Of a stretch of DNA of 64,000 nt, positions 1 through 7,125 are shown in pieces; the first letter of the stretch is position 1, and each line of letters opens with the position of its first letter. Under the pieces are notes generated by a model. The model was given only the letters and a program-made list of their open reading frames with translations. It had not been told where the DNA came from and ran no database searches. The position numbers and the translations under genes were made by a program. Source of the DNA: an uncultured Flavobacteriales bacterium (lineage in GTDB: Bacteria; Bacteroidota; Bacteroidia; Flavobacteriales; JBLHRE01). The DNA lies in assembly GCA_937139155.1 (NCBI GenBank), contig CAKZPI010000043.1:103626-167625 (forward strand). Direction: 5' to 3'.

Positions 1-1
1 T

Positions 2-265
2 GGGATTCTTGAATATTGGGTAAAAAGAAATAGGTCTACAGCCTTTTCAAAAAATCTGATAAAAGGAGTAGCTGAGCGAACAAACCAGATTGCAAAAACA
101 CCTTTTATGTTTAAGAAGGCTGAATTTAAAGAAACTAGAGTTGCATCTCTCCAAAATTTCAGCATTTTCTACAAAGTGTCGGATGAAGAAATATTGATTA
201 CGGCATTTTGGGATAATCGACAGGATCCGAAAAGGCTTCTAAGGATTTTAGAGAATAAAAAATAA
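2..265 (+). CDS. RelE/ParE family toxin, C-terminal part (5' end outside window)
   Basis: An open frame runs in from the left edge and gives 87 residues before TAA. The end has the core typical of RelE/ParE toxins: a beta strand FSIFYKVSDEEILI followed by AFWDNRQDPKRL, the WDxRQ(D/N)P signature of plasmid-stabilisation toxins. Members of the family cut mRNA at the ribosome (RelE) or poison gyrase (ParE); the sequence does not say which. The usual length is 90-105 residues, so only the first few codons are missing. The cognate antitoxin would normally lie just upstream, outside the window. The gene is followed by a run of small cassette-like genes, a common setting for orphan toxin-antitoxin pairs. 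Confidence 0.85.
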   Translation, partial: GILEYWVKRNRSTAFSKNLIKGVAERTNQIAKTPFMFKKAEFKETRVASLQNFSIFYKVSDEEILITAFWDNRQDPKRLLRILENKK

Positions 266-336
266 CCTTGCCCAACATCTAAACGTTTCCCAAACACGCT
301 GGAAAATGACCGGTGATCTATAAGGCCATTAAAAAA

Positions 337-801
337 ATGAATCGAGTACAATACATTCTAATGATAGCTTTGACCCTAGGGCTACTAACTTATTCGTCCG
401 CATGTGAATGTCCAGGTTATCGACTGGCTGAAATGGACTCAATAAGTTATAAAAACAATGAAATTGTCTTGATTGGCAAAATTACTTCGATAGACCAAGA
501 CTGTTATGAAATAGAGGTGAAACAACTTATCAAAGGGAATATAACGAGTAAAAAAATAGTTGGCATTTACTCACTTCGGAAGGGACTCATGAGCAGTTGC
601 AGCTTTTATCCCCAGTTTAATACAGACTACTTACTTTACCTTAACCCAACCCAGACAGGGAAGGATCTTTATTACTACGCTAGTCAATGTGAAGGAAGTA
701 GAGCCTTGGATCAGAGACAGAAACCATTGACCATTTATGAATCAGACAAACAATTGAATGATTGGACGGGGGAATGGATTGAACAAATGAAAAAGGAATA
801 A
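337..801 (+). CDS. Secreted TIMP/netrin-like (NTR-fold) protein, putative
   Basis: Predicted 154-residue exported protein. A hydrophobic signal segment (residues 4-21) ends in SSA, and the mature chain would begin at Cys23-Glu-Cys25-Pro. An N-terminal CxC followed by a strand such as IVLIGKITSI (43-52) is the hallmark of TIMP/netrin-like domains, which in bacteria occur in secreted proteins of unknown role. Three more cysteines (C56 and two near the middle and end) could form disulphides. A GTG at 313 would add eight residues; the ATG at 337 was preferred because it places basic residue Arg3 directly before the hydrophobic core. It stands alone between noncoding spacers. The NTR assignment rests on motif resemblance only. 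Confidence 0.6.
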   Translation: MNRVQYILMIALTLGLLTYSSACECPGYRLAEMDSISYKNNEIVLIGKITSIDQDCYEIEVKQLIKGNITSKKIVGIYSLRKGLMSSCSFYPQFNTDYLLYLNPTQTGKDLYYYASQCEGSRALDQRQKPLTIYESDKQLNDWTGEWIEQMKKE

Positions 802-957
802 AAACGGTTGCCAATAATTAGTATTCTCAAGCCGGATTGAATCCCGCTCCAGTTGGGGTTTTACGGTTGACAGAGAAATCTTTTGTTTCTTTACAAAACC
901 ACAGAAAGGGCCGCTTAGGGTTTATTAAAACTCTTGTGCCCAATTTGACCAAGACCC

Positions 958-1332
958 ATGACAATAGCATATCTCACATCAAGCGTTATATCCCCATTTC
1001 TTAAAAGCGTCCTTACATTGACCACCATTCTCCTGATTTGCTCTGGACTGATTTGGGTTTACTTCATCGCCTATGGCACAATAGAATTTGGTCATTTGCC
1101 AAAATATGGAGACCCAGAACTTATATCATATGACGGGTTGGATAGAAAGCTAATCGTTTGTTCGACATTAATCATGTTCTATGGAGTATTGACATGGACC
1201 GGAACCTTCCTTTTGACAAGGGTTTTAAGAATAAAAGGAATTCCACCGAGAGTTTTGAATTTGGGGCTTTTGACTTTGATAGGAAACCTCTTGATAATGT
1301 TTAGCCCTTCGTTTATATGGGCGCTCGACTGA
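958..1332 (+). CDS. Small membrane protein of unknown function
   Basis: The 124-residue product has three hydrophobic stretches long enough to span the membrane, at about residues 14-42, 64-89 and 98-123, joined by short polar loops. I do not recognise a family. It is a single gene with no close partner: the gene before it ends 156 bases upstream and the next one starts 442 bases downstream. The ATG at 958 is the first start in a frame with no obvious ribosome binding site, which is normal for Bacteroidota. A spacer beginning AAAACGTTTGC follows its stop and resembles the AAAACGGTTGCC that follows the previous gene, so the two may be units of the same cassette type. Confidence 0.5.
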   Translation: MTIAYLTSSVISPFLKSVLTLTTILLICSGLIWVYFIAYGTIEFGHLPKYGDPELISYDGLDRKLIVCSTLIMFYGVLTWTGTFLLTRVLRIKGIPPRVLNLGLLTLIGNLLIMFSPSFIWALD

Positions 1333-1399
1333 TAAATAAAAAACGTTTGCTAATAACCCCGCATCCCCAAAGGCTAGAGGTGATCTGTAAGGCCCAACA

Positions 1400-1760
1400 A
1401 GAATGCCATGTTGAAGGAAGCTTGGCTTTGGAGTGATTAGATGAGGTATTGGGAAAAAGGAAATAGGTGCTAGTAAAATATTACCCTGCCTAAATGTCTC
1501 AAGAAATAAACGCCTCAACAGCCGCGACTGGTGACTGGATGAATTGAACATCTTAAGACCTGAACCAGCTACCTGCCAAAAGCCAACAGCCGCTTTAAGG
1601 CATTACCTGGCACTAAGAAATAGGAGCTGTTACCCAGTCTGAAATTTAAACGGGCAATTTAGGGCAATTGGAAAGCGGCTTGGAATAAGAATCAAAAATA
1701 TCTTAGTTTAACCCCTCATAACTCCGGGATAAAAGTGAATGGATTGCTTTTATTCAGTTT
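1400..1760. repeat. Degenerate copy of the composite intergenic repeat
   Basis: This 442-base noncoding gap (1333-1774) holds an eroded version of the repeat seen intact at 4.1-4.66 kb and 9.76-10.27 kb. Recognisable in order are ACGCCTCAAC (octamer module), GACTGGTGACTGGATGA (GTGACTA module), AGCCAACAGCC (AGCCAAT module) and a well-kept 68-base right end at 1687-1754. That right end matches 10199-10266 with few differences (ATCTTAGTTTA, then ACTCCGGG, then AAAAGTGA, then TTGCTTTTATT). No coding potential is visible. Confidence 0.6.
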
Positions 1761-1774
1761 TGTAGCCAATTTGA

Positions 1775-2152
1775 ATGACCCGACCAGAATTCATATCAAT
1801 TCACAAACCAGACAACCAAAACGACTGGTTCGTTTTGCAAACGAGCGAGGGAAACTATGAACTTCGTCTCGGTGGAATCAGATCAACGTCAAGACAACTG
1901 ACTAACAAGAAGGTAAGCCTGCCTTTTGGTGCGACTTCGATCAAGAAAATTAGGACAGACGATTTCTCAATTTACATCGAATTGTCGAATGGCTACTGCA
2001 TTGTCCATTCCGACACCTTTATTGACGGAAATGGAAATACCACATTTGAAATCAGGTTCCTAACACCAGACGAATTCAAGACGGAAAAGCAATCCTGGTA
2101 TGACTCAGACGAAGAATTAAACGAATTAAAAACTGGCTACAACAACAAATAA
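1775..2152 (+). CDS. Hypothetical protein, soluble
   Basis: This is a 125-residue soluble protein with no signal peptide, no membrane segment and an acidic tail (residues 95-118). The pattern of short alternating strands (FVLQTSEGNYELRL, SIYIELSNGYCIVHSD) suggests an all-beta or alpha/beta fold like those of small immunity-type proteins, but no family is recognised. The start lies 20 bases after the right-end module of a composite repeat. Its stop codon TAA lies inside the left arm of a large inverted repeat (2148-2254). It is a single-gene unit. Confidence 0.5.
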   Translation: MTRPEFISIHKPDNQNDWFVLQTSEGNYELRLGGIRSTSRQLTNKKVSLPFGATSIKKIRTDDFSIYIELSNGYCIVHSDTFIDGNGNTTFEIRFLTPDEFKTEKQSWYDSDEELNELKTGYNNK

Positions 2153-2254
2153 ACGCAATGCGGCTTTATTCGTTCTTCGGTTCATGTTCACGGTCGACAA
2201 GAACAAGTTCAGTAATTTTAACCACCGTTGGACGAAGCCGCACTGACGTTTATT
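2148..2254. repeat. Large bulged inverted repeat, attC-like
   Basis: Two nested perfect arms face each other: AATAAACG (2148-2155) with CGTTTATT (2247-2254), and TGCGGCTT (2159-2166) with AAGCCGCA (2235-2242). The spacers between outer and inner arms are 3 bases on the left and 4 on the right, giving an asymmetric internal loop, with a 68-base variable centre. That layout (outer box, unpaired spacer, inner box, variable loop) is what integron attC sites look like when folded. The outer boxes carry AAC and GTT but do not match RYYYAAC/GTTRRRY fully. It starts inside the stop codon of the preceding gene. Confidence 0.55.
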
Positions 2255-2277
2255 AAACACGTTAAAAAGACCACAAT

Positions 2278-2982
2278 ATGACAAAATCAAATCACTATAA
2301 ATATGCCCATATCTATTTGGCTTTTGGATTGGTGGTTGTATTAATTGGATTCAGCAAAACTTACTTCAATAACCTCGGTAATTTTTCCTTTTCATATCAT
2401 TTGCACGGAATAAGCGCAACGCTATGGATGGTACTGCTAATAATTCAGCCTTATTTATTTCAAAAAGGCAAAATGAAAACACATAGATTACTCGGATGGT
2501 CTTCATTGGTATTAGCGCCTCTTATAATTATTGGCGGAGTCATAATGATGAAAATAATGATACAAGGGCAGGCAAATTACCCGCCTAATATTGTTTATAC
2601 TCTCGCATTTATTGATGTGTGTACATTGTTTGGTTTTGCCTCTCTATATATCCTGGCATTATATTTTCGGAAAAACTTGATGCTTCATTCACGTTTTATG
2701 GTAAGCACTATTTTTGGCCCTCTTGTCCCCGCCTTAACTAGATTATTCTTAGTTGTTTTAGGAGTTGCCTCTAACTTTACTGATGCGTTAACCTACTCAT
2801 ACGCTACTATAGAATTAGTGCTGCTTATTGTCATTTGGAAAGAAAGAAACGCAAAGGAGATTAAATTTACATATGCTCCCTTTCTCATTTTTATTTTAAT
2901 CCAGCATATATTGATAAATTATGTGGATGATTGGAACTGGTGGGAAACTTTGATGAATGGTTTTGCAAACTATTCACAGTAA
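2278..2982 (+). CDS. DUF2306-like multi-pass membrane protein
   Basis: The 234-residue polytopic membrane protein has about six or seven hydrophobic helices covering nearly the whole chain. Conserved-looking His residues sit at helix starts: HLHGISATLWMVLLIIQP (about 38-55), THRLLGW (about 68-74) and HSRFM (about 138-142). This His spacing resembles DUF2306-type predicted membrane proteins, for which haem or redox roles have been suggested but which I cannot assign from the sequence. It stands alone, preceded by the attC-like inverted repeat and followed by another bulged inverted repeat at 3001-3079. Confidence 0.6.
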   Translation: MTKSNHYKYAHIYLAFGLVVVLIGFSKTYFNNLGNFSFSYHLHGISATLWMVLLIIQPYLFQKGKMKTHRLLGWSSLVLAPLIIIGGVIMMKIMIQGQANYPPNIVYTLAFIDVCTLFGFASLYILALYFRKNLMLHSRFMVSTIFGPLVPALTRLFLVVLGVASNFTDALTYSYATIELVLLIVIWKERNAKEIKFTYAPFLIFILIQHILINYVDDWNWWETLMNGFANYSQ

Positions 2983-3000
2983 AAACATCTACCAACATGG

Positions 3001-3079
3001 CTTTAAGTAATTGCTTGTTTTCGCCTATTTTGCAAGTTCCGCAGGAATTTCCAACTTGGTGTTTACTTGCAATTTAAAG
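3001..3079. repeat. Bulged inverted repeat in cassette-like spacer
   Basis: CTTTAAGTAATTGC (3001-3014) pairs with GCAATTTAAAG (3069-3079), leaving unpaired bases in the left arm. The loop is about 54 bases. It lies in the 150-base noncoding spacer (2983-3132) after a small gene, the same position as the inverted repeat at 2148-2254. Confidence 0.4.
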
Positions 3080-3132
3080 TGCTAACCCACACAACTACTC
3101 ATAGCCGAGAACATTTGGCAAGCATTTGAGAA

Positions 3133-3531
3133 ATGAGAATCATCACCTCCTGCGAGAACTGTAAACAAGAATTAGAAACCTGGACTTTTGCCCAGGACAG
3201 AGTTCAATTGGCACGACAACAAGGAGATCAAATTGAATTGACTTGCAAGAACTGTAATTCGACTGAAAAATATCCCGTTGACAATTTTTCCGCTGTTCCG
3301 AACCGACTTCTCCAGACCATTGCTCTGCTGGCATTTCTAATTGGAACCCCTCTGGTCATCTGGTTGATTTGGGATGTATTCTGGAATTTGACAATGAGTT
3401 ATTTCATTCTTGTGGCGACAGGACTTTTCTTGGTTCCCGGCATTGTTTACGGACTGATATTGAAAAATGACCGAACCCGAGTAAACGCTTTCAACCGCCA
3501 CCAATTCAGAGGCCGTCAAAGATTTCCCTAA
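3133..3531 (+). CDS. Zinc-ribbon membrane protein, hypothetical
   Basis: This 132-residue protein has two CxxC pairs in its first 45 residues (CENC at 7-10 and CKNC at 38-41), enough for one zinc ribbon. Two membrane segments follow (about residues 58-80 and 87-109) and then a basic Arg-rich tail ending in FRGRQRFP. The likely topology places the ribbon and the tail in the cytoplasm. No family name can be given. It is a single gene, with a small lipoprotein gene starting 42 bases later. The zinc-ribbon reading is seen directly in the sequence; the function is unknown. Confidence 0.55.
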   Translation: MRIITSCENCKQELETWTFAQDRVQLARQQGDQIELTCKNCNSTEKYPVDNFSAVPNRLLQTIALLAFLIGTPLVIWLIWDVFWNLTMSYFILVATGLFLVPGIVYGLILKNDRTRVNAFNRHQFRGRQRFP

Positions 3532-3573
3532 CTTGGAACATATGAACGAATGTTTACAGTAAAAATTAAAAAC

Positions 3574-3993
3574 ATGAAAGCAAATCTTTTCTTCCTTGCC
3601 ATTTTCTCATTAACGGTCATTTCTTGTGAGAAATACAAAGAGTTTGAACATCTGGAAGTAATAAACAGTTCTTTCACCGGATCAGTCTCAGTAAGTGAAT
3701 CCGCAGGAGATATTGACGGAGATTATAGTGGCATGGTTGATTCAGGAAATTACACCTTTATTTGGGACAATCCTTCCAAAGGAGTGGTCTTAAACGTGAG
3801 TAATTCCTCTTTAGCTGGAACAATACAATTTGTATTGGAAGACTCAAGGGGTAATGAAGTTTTAAATCAAACCTTGACAGCAGGAGTGTCTAATTCGTTT
3901 TCTGAAGATGGTAAAAAGGGCAAATGGAAAGTGAAAATTATTTTCTCTGATTTTGAAGGTGAAGGGACTTTTGATTTAAATCCTATTAATTAA
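3574..3993 (+). CDS. Small lipoprotein, unknown function
   Basis: Predicted 139-residue lipoprotein. The signal peptide from Met1 ends in the lipobox V-I-S-C18, so lipidation would be on Cys18. The mature part is short, Gly/Ser-rich and beta-rich (GDYSGMVDSGNYTFIWDNPSKG), with a C-terminal strand pair ending EGTFDLNP. Such a small beta-sandwich lipoprotein could be periplasmic or on the surface. An in-frame ATG at 3550 would add eight residues (MFTVKIKN); the later ATG gives the normal K-containing n-region. It is the last of the small single genes before the long repeat field. Confidence 0.6.
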   Translation: MKANLFFLAIFSLTVISCEKYKEFEHLEVINSSFTGSVSVSESAGDIDGDYSGMVDSGNYTFIWDNPSKGVVLNVSNSSLAGTIQFVLEDSRGNEVLNQTLTAGVSNSFSEDGKKGKWKVKIIFSDFEGEGTFDLNPIN

Positions 3994-4105
3994 CAGCCTA
4001 AAAAAAACCTAAGTCTTCCTCGGAAGAATACCACCTGGGTTTTGCAAGAAAAACTGGGCTTCCGCTCAAAGTATACCTTAGCCAAAATCTCAAAAATCCA
4101 CCAAA

Positions 4106-4222
4106 GGGGGTGACTAGTGACTGGATGTCTTGAAATTGAGTGCTTTAACACATCAAACGCCTAAACAACTAAACGCCTAAACACCTCAACACCTCAACAC
4201 CTCAACACCTCAACACCTCAAC
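4106..4222. repeat. Repeat unit F with CACCTCAA octamer array
   Basis: GGGTGACTAGTGACTGGATG is followed by TGAAATTGAG and CTTTAACACATCAAACGCC, then a near-perfect array of the octamer CACCTCAA that runs to about 4222. The same unit recurs at 5877-5975, 9764-9830 and 9866-9950. Together with the next two entries it fills most of the 920-base gap 3994-4913, in which I see no gene. Confidence 0.8.
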
Positions 4223-4402
4223 TGGGGTGACTAGTGACTAGTGACTGGATGGCATGAAAATCAACACCTTACAACCAAATCTAGCCAATAGCCAAAAGCG
4301 AAAAGCAATAGCAGCATAGGGTACTAAACACTCTGACTTTGGCCTGAAATTGACCGTCTCAACGCCTCAACACCTCAACGCCTCAACACCTCAACTGGGG
4401 TG
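4223..4402. repeat. Composite repeat unit, tandem copy 1 (180 bp)
   Basis: The order is GTGACTA heptamers, then a unique stretch starting GGATGGCATGAAAATCAACA, then AGCCAAT-type heptamers degenerating to AGCGAAA and AGCAAT, then GGTACTAAACACTCTGA, then CTCAACGC octamers. The landmark GTGACTGGATGGCATG recurs exactly 180 bases later, at 4421, so this is a tandem duplication. Confidence 0.85.
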
Positions 4403-4655
4403 ACTAGTGACTAGTGACTAGTGACTGGATGGCATGAAAATCAACACCTTACAACCAAATCTAGCCAATAGCCAATAGCCAAAAGCGAAAAGCAATAGCA
4501 GCATGGGGTACTAAACACTCTGAATTTAGCCTGAAATTGACCGTCTCAACGCCTCAACGTCTCAACAGCTCAACACCCAAAGGAGGTCTAGATACCTAAA
4601 ATCTTTTGGGGCGTGGCAGTAGGCGGTAAAAGCTAGTTTCGTCTAAAAAACAAAA
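4403..4655. repeat. Composite repeat unit, copy 2 with full right end
   Basis: This is the second tandem copy, with one more GTGACTA and one more AGCCAAT heptamer than copy 1, and it continues into a module AAAGGAGGTCTAG then GGGGCGTGGCAGTAGGCGG. The same sequence from 4390 to about 4650 is found with few differences at 9948-10200. The rest of the gap to 4913 holds no recognisable gene. Confidence 0.85.
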
Positions 4656-4913
4656 TTATCTTAGCCTAGCCACTAGGCGAAATTGCGAGAGCATCTGATT
4701 GGTGGTTAAGGGAATAAGGGCACTGATTCTAAACGGAATATTGTCTATAAAGACCCTAGAGAAACCAGGTGTTGACACAAACTTTTTCATGCCATTTAGT
4801 AGCTTAACACGACCAACCTGAAGGTTTAATGGCAAATACTGAAAAGGTTTGCAAAATTCGCGGTACCCACCAAAAAAATATCATTAAAACGAAAATTGGT
4901 AATTGAATAACAA

Positions 4914-5726
4914 ATGGCAAAGAACAAACATATTCAGGTAAAAGGCAGTACGATTAGCGTGATGGTGCAAAACGGAATAGATTATCTGTCCTTAACCGAC
5001 ATGACCCTTGGTTTTAAAGAAGGCAGCGGACTCATTGGCAAGTGGATTACCAATAAAAACACCCTGGAGTATGTGGGGATATGGGAAAAGTTAAACAACC
5101 CCAATTTCAATTACCCCGAATTCGAGGTAATTGAACAAGAAGCTGGTGTTAATCGTTTTATCATGTCTGTTGGCCAGTGGGTTGAACGAACCAAAGCCAT
5201 TGGCTTGATTGTAAAAGCCGGTAGATACGGCGGTACCTATGCCCATAAGGATATCGCCTTTCACTTTGCCATGTGGTTAAGTCCCGAGTTTCAGATTTAT
5301 TTGATTAATGAATTCCAACGCCTCAAGGAAGAAGAACAAAAGCTACTGGGTTGGAGTGCCAAACGAGAACTGGCAAAACTCAATTATCACATCCATACCG
5401 ATGCCATTAAGCAAAATTTAATTCCCAAAGAGCTTACCCCTGCGCAAACCGCAATTGTTTACGCTAGCGAAGCAGATGTTTTGAATGTTGCCTTATTTGG
5501 GAAAACAGCTAAACAATGGCGTGATGCCAACCCTGACCTCAAGGGTAATATGCGCGATTATGCCAGCATGAATGAACTCATTTGTTTAGCCAACATGGAA
5601 AATCTAAATGCGGTATTCATTCAGGAACAAATGTCCCAAAAGGAAAGGCTAGTAAGACTCAATCAAATAGCCATACAGCAAATGAAAGTATTGCTTGAAG
5701 TAGAAAACAGAGAACTGTTAAAGTAA
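4914..5726 (+). CDS. KilA-N domain protein (phage antirepressor type)
   Basis: The 270-residue protein has an N-terminal KilA-N domain (about 1-130). Family landmarks are a start strand IQVKGSTISV, YLSLTDM, the GLIGKWI helix, and GGTYAHKDIAFHFAMWLSPEFQIYLINEF, where the family has its conserved (A)W(I/L)SPEF(Q/K). The C-terminal half is helical and charged. KilA-N proteins are DNA-binding proteins of phages and large DNA viruses, often antirepressors, and are also common as stand-alone genes in Bacteroidota. There are no phage genes nearby. It is surrounded on both sides by composite repeats, which suggests arrival as a mobile or recombining segment. Its target is unknown. Confidence 0.85.
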   Translation: MAKNKHIQVKGSTISVMVQNGIDYLSLTDMTLGFKEGSGLIGKWITNKNTLEYVGIWEKLNNPNFNYPEFEVIEQEAGVNRFIMSVGQWVERTKAIGLIVKAGRYGGTYAHKDIAFHFAMWLSPEFQIYLINEFQRLKEEEQKLLGWSAKRELAKLNYHIHTDAIKQNLIPKELTPAQTAIVYASEADVLNVALFGKTAKQWRDANPDLKGNMRDYASMNELICLANMENLNAVFIQEQMSQKERLVRLNQIAIQQMKVLLEVENRELLK

Positions 5727-5854
5727 ATCAAGCAAAAAGATCAAAACAAGTTGCCTCAAAACCCATTGTCAGCTTCAGAAGAATCATTTACAAATTAATT
5801 AAGAGTAGTTGATTATATTGACCGAGACATAGATGAGTAGAATGAGGAGATTGA

Positions 5855-5980
5855 ATTGGTAGGTTCAACACCTCAACTGGGGTGACTAGTGATTAGTGAC
5901 TGTATGTACTTGAAATTGAGCGCTTTAACACATCAAACGCCTCAACACCTCAACGACTCAACAACTCAACAAGAGGCACT
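5855..5980. repeat. Repeat unit F copy in the 5727-6174 gap
   Basis: Within a 448-base gap, AACACCTCAACTGGGGTGAC is followed by TAGTGATTAGTGAC, TGAAATTGAGCGCTTTAACA and octamers CCTCAACA. It is a shorter, slightly diverged copy of the unit at 4106. The stretch on either side shows no coding potential until the promoter region of the SDR operon. Confidence 0.75.
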
Positions 5981-6097
5981 TATGGGAAGTCTTTTAAAAC
6001 AGGAAACTTGCATTTAACGCCTATCCTTAAATGCCTAGATTTCAACCATCAACCATCAACTCTCAACGCTTCAAAAAGGACACCACAAAACCAAAAA

Positions 6098-6126
6098 GTA
6101 TACGTCTTTCGGAAATCCGTATACGT
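6098..6126 (+). promoter_or_regulatory. Paired GTATACGT operator, probable AraC-type site
   Basis: Two identical octamers GTATACGT lie at 6098-6105 and 6119-6126, with start-to-start spacing of exactly 21 bases (two helical turns). Direct half-sites spaced 21 bp are the classical arrangement for AraC-family dimers. They sit just upstream of a likely promoter and 49 bases before an operon whose last gene encodes an AraC-family regulator. Confidence 0.55.
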
Positions 6127-6133
6127 GCTTAGG

Positions 6134-6154
6134 TTGATTGTCGCCTCATCTTTG
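6134..6154 (+). promoter_or_regulatory. Probable promoter of the SDR operon
   Basis: CATCTTTG at 6147-6154 resembles the Bacteroidota -7 element TANNTTTG (one mismatch), with TTG triplets at 6134 and 6138 as weak -33 candidates. It lies between the paired GTATACGT sites and the SDR start codon. Confidence 0.4.
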
Positions 6155-6174
6155 CAGTAACAAATTCAATAGAG

Positions 6175-7125
6175 ATGAGTATTAAAAATCAATTTGGCAA
6201 AAAAGGGTGGACCCCAGATAGAATAAAGGATTTAACCGGAAAAACCTTTGTAATTACTGGCACCACCAGCGGTACTGGTTATGAAGCTGCGCGTATCTTG
6301 CTTTCTAAAGGAGCTAAGGTTGTAATGTTAAACCGAAACCCTCAAAAAGCGGAAGCCACCATTGCCTCTTTACAGGATGTGATTGGAAATTCAATCGAGG
6401 TGATGAATGTCCAAATGGACTTAGGCGTACAAGCTTCGGTAAAAAAAGCCGCAAGTGAGGTTTTGAAAAAGGTTGAACGTATTGACGCCTTGCTCTGTAA
6501 TGGGGCCATTGCTCAGGTTCCGAAGCAAAAAATCACACTAGATGGCTGGGAAAGCCAAATGGGTGTAAATTACTTCGGGCATTTCACCCTTCAAGCTTTG
6601 CTGTTTCCATTGATCGAGAAATCAAAAGGACGCATTGTAACCGTGGGAAGCATGGGCTACGATATGGGGCTTAAAACCATCAAGTTTGAGGATTTGAATT
6701 TGGATAAAGATTATACCCCCAACGATGCATATAGCCAGAGCAAATTGGCGCAAATTATGACCATTTATGAATTACAAAATAGAATGATAAAAGCCGGGAA
6801 ATCAGAGGTGAAAGCTTATGCCTGCCACCCAGGATCGTCAAGAACAAACCTTATTAATACAAGTGGTAGTTTTATGATGAAATTGATTTTTGGACTGATG
6901 AAATTATCACCTTTAACCCAACCAGCTGAAAATGGTGCCTATCCACAATTAATGTGCGCTACTGAGCCTGACCTTGACCAAACGGCGTTTTATGGTCCAA
7001 CTGGCCGCAGCAATTGGGTGGGTCCGGTTGGCGCCCATGAATTAAAACCACATGCTAAGGATAAAGCGGTTGCCAATCGGCTGTGGAAATTAACAGAAGA
7101 GGAAGTAGGAATAAAATGGCTTTAA
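6175..7125 (+). CDS. Short-chain dehydrogenase/reductase (retinol dehydrogenase/WWOX-like)
   Basis: NAD(P)-dependent oxidoreductase of 316 residues. The cofactor motif TGxxxGxG is T28-G-T-T-S-G-T-G35. The structural NAG motif is varied to CNGA. The catalytic Ser is S159 and the YxxxK pair is Y186 and K190. The 27-residue gap between Ser and Tyr, with IKFEDLNLDKDY in between, is like retinol dehydrogenase/WWOX-type SDRs rather than short classical ones. The substrate is unknown. It is first of four genes; the next start codon lies 10 bases inside this gene, so translation is probably coupled. Expression is likely controlled by the paired GTATACGT sites upstream. Confidence 0.85.
   Translation: MSIKNQFGKKGWTPDRIKDLTGKTFVITGTTSGTGYEAARILLSKGAKVVMLNRNPQKAEATIASLQDVIGNSIEVMNVQMDLGVQASVKKAASEVLKKVERIDALLCNGAIAQVPKQKITLDGWESQMGVNYFGHFTLQALLFPLIEKSKGRIVTVGSMGYDMGLKTIKFEDLNLDKDYTPNDAYSQSKLAQIMTIYELQNRMIKAGKSEVKAYACHPGSSRTNLINTSGSFMMKLIFGLMKLSPLTQPAENGAYPQLMCATEPDLDQTAFYGPTGRSNWVGPVGAHELKPHAKDKAVANRLWKLTEEEVGIKWL

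Noticed and set aside
2148..2254. Simple rho-independent terminator
   Set aside because: The arms are far apart (68-base centre), there is no T run after the right arm, and the nested arms with unequal spacers do not fit a terminator.
4106..4600. CRISPR-like array
   Set aside because: The repeated units are 7- and 8-mers without unique spacers of constant length, and there are no cas genes in the window.
4914..5726. Prophage around the KilA-N gene
   Set aside because: No integrase, terminase, capsid, tail or lysis genes lie within many kilobases on either side.
6098..6126. Single hairpin operator formed by the two GTATACGT octamers
   Set aside because: The two octamers are direct repeats with helical-turn spacing; only the inner GTATAC cores are self-palindromic, so a direct-repeat reading is simpler.
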